Made by a program: the position numbers and the translations under genes. From Dipylidium caninum (Eukaryota > Platyhelminthes > Cestoda > Cyclophyllidea > Dipylidiidae), in NCBI GenBank assembly GCA_017562135.1, contig QEYB01000766.1:310001-374000 (forward strand): a DNA stretch of 64,000 nt. Reading direction: 5' to 3'. Shown here piece after piece: positions 61,401 to 64,000 of this stretch (the stretch's first letter is position 1; each line of letters starts with the position of its first letter). The notes under the pieces are model-generated. The model saw nothing but the letters and a program-made list of their open reading frames with translations. It had not been told where the DNA came from and searched no databases.

Positions 61401-63121
61401 GGCCTGTAGCCTTCTCCTCGCACCTATTTACATCACCGAACTTTCCGCTGGAAGGTGAGGAAAAAAACTCGTCTCTCTTATTAGCCAGTCAGCGTGATCA
61501 GGGGACCTAATCTCCACGCCTTCCCTAAAACGTGGTAACACCTCGTCGTGACTGCGGTCGAAGCGGTGGGATCAAAGAGGAGACAAGTTGTTTGAGACTT
61601 GTCTGTAACGTGTTTGTCCTTTCTCCGCTGGACCAGACTCGAATGATCTGAAGGTAGCCCGATGCTTGCGGCGTTTTGCTAAGGGGAATCTTTTTTCAAC
61701 TCCCCGACACAACCGGTCATGTCGGACAGGAGTCGGAGACTTGTCGGAATTTGATGTTTTGGGACGCGTTTCTATTTTTAAACTCCTTTTTCCCCATTCT
61801 CCTTGCATCGACTGATTCAGTCGGTCGACATAAGTGCGGTTAAGGACGGAACCGCCTATTGTTACAATCAAGGGTTATTATAACGATGTTTCGTATTCGG
61901 TTATTTACAAAATTCTATTATCCTTTGAGTGGAGCATTTGTAATCTCATCAGGAGGAGCAAGTCACTGACCCCGAATCCACTCAGTGGCCCTCTTGTCAC
62001 CCTTCTTGCTCAACCCCGAGACTTCGGTTCTCTGACGTCCCGAGTCTTCTTCAAGAAGACCCCTCGAGTCTCACAGGTGCAACGGTTCGCGCTTCTGTGA
62101 GGTCCCGAGCAAAAACTTGCTTCGTGGCCTGCCTTCGGGGCTCTGACAGCCGTCTGCCGCCGCCTCCTTCGTTCTCGCAGGGGTCGTGGAAGACGGAGCC
62201 GTGGACCAAACTAACAGACCCGCGCTTCCTACTCCTCTCCGCCGCCGTACACAGCCATTTATGCATGCCGGTGAAGAATGGCATTAATGTGAGAGTGAAG
62301 ACATACCTGCCAATGAATTCACAGATTTTGTATTCCACCTCGATGTTCACACCCGTCTTGACAGTCACCTTGCGGTTGAGCAGGAACTCCTTCGTGTCTT
62401 CATCGTCCTCGTTTGCGCTCTCTGCATAAAAATTAGTTTGTCTGGCAAAATCACATAACTGTCACATCATAAAAACCTTGCCTTACTTGCAAAAGTCTGG
62501 ATAGTGGAAAAACCCCACTCGCCTGCCGTCAATTGGGCTGGTGCATCACAAGTAGACTATTTCATCAATTTTCCCCTTTCTATGCTGCCTCAACTAACCA
62601 CGCGAAGAGGCGAAGACATTAGTCCAAAATTTAGCCTTTACGCTCCGCTTTCGCATAACTTCACACCAAATAAGTTGCCTCCGGCTGGTGAGGAGAAGGT
62701 GCCGCCTTCCTCCCATTTTCACATATCCTCCGCTAATCAGGCAGTCGGTACAAGTCAGGGAAAACTATATCAAAGTCTGCCGTCACGACAAATTTGCTAA
62801 AAGTCCGGTGAATGATATCATCCCTGCGATTCTCCGTTTACTCCACATATCGTCCTGGTTTGGCTCGCGAAATGCTCGAAACCTTCTTCCCCTTGTTAGA
62901 CAATTCAAACTGCTCTGACATTAACACATCAGAAACGCGTTGTCTATTCTACTCCCATCCTAATACAATGCACTATTTCGCTGCCCGGGTTGCCTTCTCC
63001 CTGTCCATGTGACTGGTGCATTAGGAGAAAACTGGGCGAAAATAAGCATATAGACTAGAGAGGTGCGGTCCAACTTACTCTGCTTGAGCGTCTCCCTGCG
63101 GTTGCGGACCTTGGAGAGCAT
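55487..63121 (-). CDS. Myosin light-chain kinase family Ser/Thr kinase, short form
   Basis: Nine exons on the minus strand: 63121-63079, 62421-62307, 61447-61244, 60645-60504, 60057-59861, 57798-57646, 57565-57520, 56672-56595, 56515-55487. They total 2007 nt and 668 residues, all in phase. The kinase domain has the glycine loop GSGKFG (about 52-57), Lys74 in AAKVI, the alpha-C Glu near 90, MELVTGGELF, the catalytic HLDLKPEN with Leu instead of the HRD Arg (typical of MLCK, titin and DAPK types), DFG at 186-188 and APE at 209-211. After the HSWL helix comes a basic autoinhibitory and calmodulin-binding stretch, RHFVYRRKWQ then KAVNAIIALQRMG, aligned with the vertebrate MLCK site. The family phosphorylates myosin regulatory light chain when Ca2+/calmodulin binds. 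The last exon adds a 342-residue Ser/Thr/Pro/Lys-rich tail with no domain. No Ig or FN3 domains precede the kinase; the ATG follows an in-frame TAA. Confidence 0.93.
58296..58794 (-). repeat. Dispersed ~500-bp repeat, copy 2, in kinase intron 5
   Basis: Inverted second copy of 53172-53671, lying in the 2-kb fifth intron of the MLCK-type gene. Differences from copy 1 are few, so duplication or insertion is fairly recent. Confidence 0.85.
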
Positions 63122-64000
63122 TGTTACTAGTGTTGTGGCAGAGCGTGTCTCCGAGAGTTATCCACGAGGCACAGATGCATTGCTGGAAGCAGAAGGGAGA
63201 AGGAGGACGACGGGGCGAACGATGATAAGACGTGAGCACTTGTTCTCTTCGCACTGAGACTGGCGTTTCTCGTCTCGCGTACCACGCTATATTCCGTTCT
63301 GGCTAGTCTGTGTGTGCGTGCTTTTTTGCGATTTTTGCCCAGCCATTGATTCCCCTCGAAGGGCTTGTGCGTGCAAGCGCACATCTCATTCACCATTTCC
63401 ATTGGTCGAGTGGAAATTATGCCCAGCGACACACACGAGCAGGCACGCACGCACACAGGTAGAAAGCAGACAGGCTTTGGTAGTGGCGCTGGATTCTGCT
63501 GCTACTGCCACTGCTGATGCTGCCACCGCAGCACACTTTAATGACCTTGGAAATCACACGAAAACGCGAAGTGTTACCCGTGGTTACTGGCAAGCGGCCA
63601 CAACTAAGGCCAGGCTACACGTCAATTGACAGCTGTGCAGCTGGCACCCTCCCACGTCTTAATTGCCCTTTCGCTGTAATACCGCCTCCACAACCCCTCA
63701 ATTCAGTTAAACTCTACTCGGACGTCTGGACGACAAGCCTTAACACTTTCCCCACGCCTCTGCGGCAATTGCTCCGCTCCTGAGGCTCGTCACTAGCCGG
63801 ATGAGCTGCGTTTGAAACTTCAAAGGGGGCATAAAATGTCCGTCGAACGAAATGCAACCTTTAAAGCCGAATTAGGCTGGCATCATTGGTACATCCTTTA
63901 TTATTTGCTGCGCTCGGAGACATAAAAACTGCCTTATCGCTTCTCGTTCGTTGATTAGACGGCTCCCGTATGTCTAGTGAAGCAACTGCCTTCACCCCTC
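63122..64000 (-). promoter_or_regulatory. Upstream region of the kinase gene
   Basis: This should hold the 5' untranslated region and promoter. It contains alternating GTGC/CACG simple sequence near 63300-63320 and 63420-63465. A TAA lies in frame upstream of the start codon. No core promoter motif is convincing. Confidence 0.35.

Overview
This is a eukaryotic nuclear window. It has no bacterial operon structure and no viral genes. The recognisable proteins are animal ones: the dolichol mannosyltransferase ALG3, a PI-PLC X-domain protein, a CUB-repeat receptor-type protein of the SOL-1 (suppressor of lurcher) kind, and a myosin light-chain kinase (MLCK) family kinase. Every recognised gene is split by GT-AG introns, and several introns are only 30-38 bp. 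Such tiny introns mixed with kilobase-scale ones, mariner debris and moderate GC fit a parasitic flatworm, perhaps a cestode with a large genome. That placement is inference, not proof.

Layout. 1-4.2 kb: nothing recognisable. 4.2-6.6 kb (minus): a complete eight-exon ALG3, 438 codons plus stop. 8.3-10.9 kb (plus): a PI-PLC X-domain gene, 5' end unresolved, with a poly(A) signal. 14.6-16.9 kb (minus): a six-exon orphan gene of 225 codons built from matching splice phases. 17.1-18.1 kb (plus): a dead mariner copy. 18.4-19.6 kb (plus): coding-like exons of an unidentified protein, one crossed by an in-frame TGA. 23.2-32.1 kb (minus): a secreted or membrane CUB-repeat protein, with signal peptide and three CUB domains resolved and the 3' end not resolved. 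36.8-37.4 kb (plus): the last two exons of an unidentified gene. 40.3-41.4 kb (minus): a second mariner copy plus a partial third end. 42-53 kb: mostly non-coding, with a 105-bp direct repeat and some unassigned exon-like pieces. 53.2-53.7 and 58.3-58.8 kb: a ~500-bp inverted repeat pair. 55.5-63.1 kb (minus): a complete nine-exon MLCK-type kinase of 668 codons plus stop.

The genes do not form a pathway. ALG3 acts in the ER membrane on N-glycan precursors, the X-domain protein is probably an intracellular phosphodiesterase-like protein, the CUB protein is extracellular, and the kinase is a calmodulin-regulated cytoskeletal enzyme. All gene models were made by reading splice signals and phases by eye. 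Consistent phase over many exons supports them, but no transcript evidence was available.
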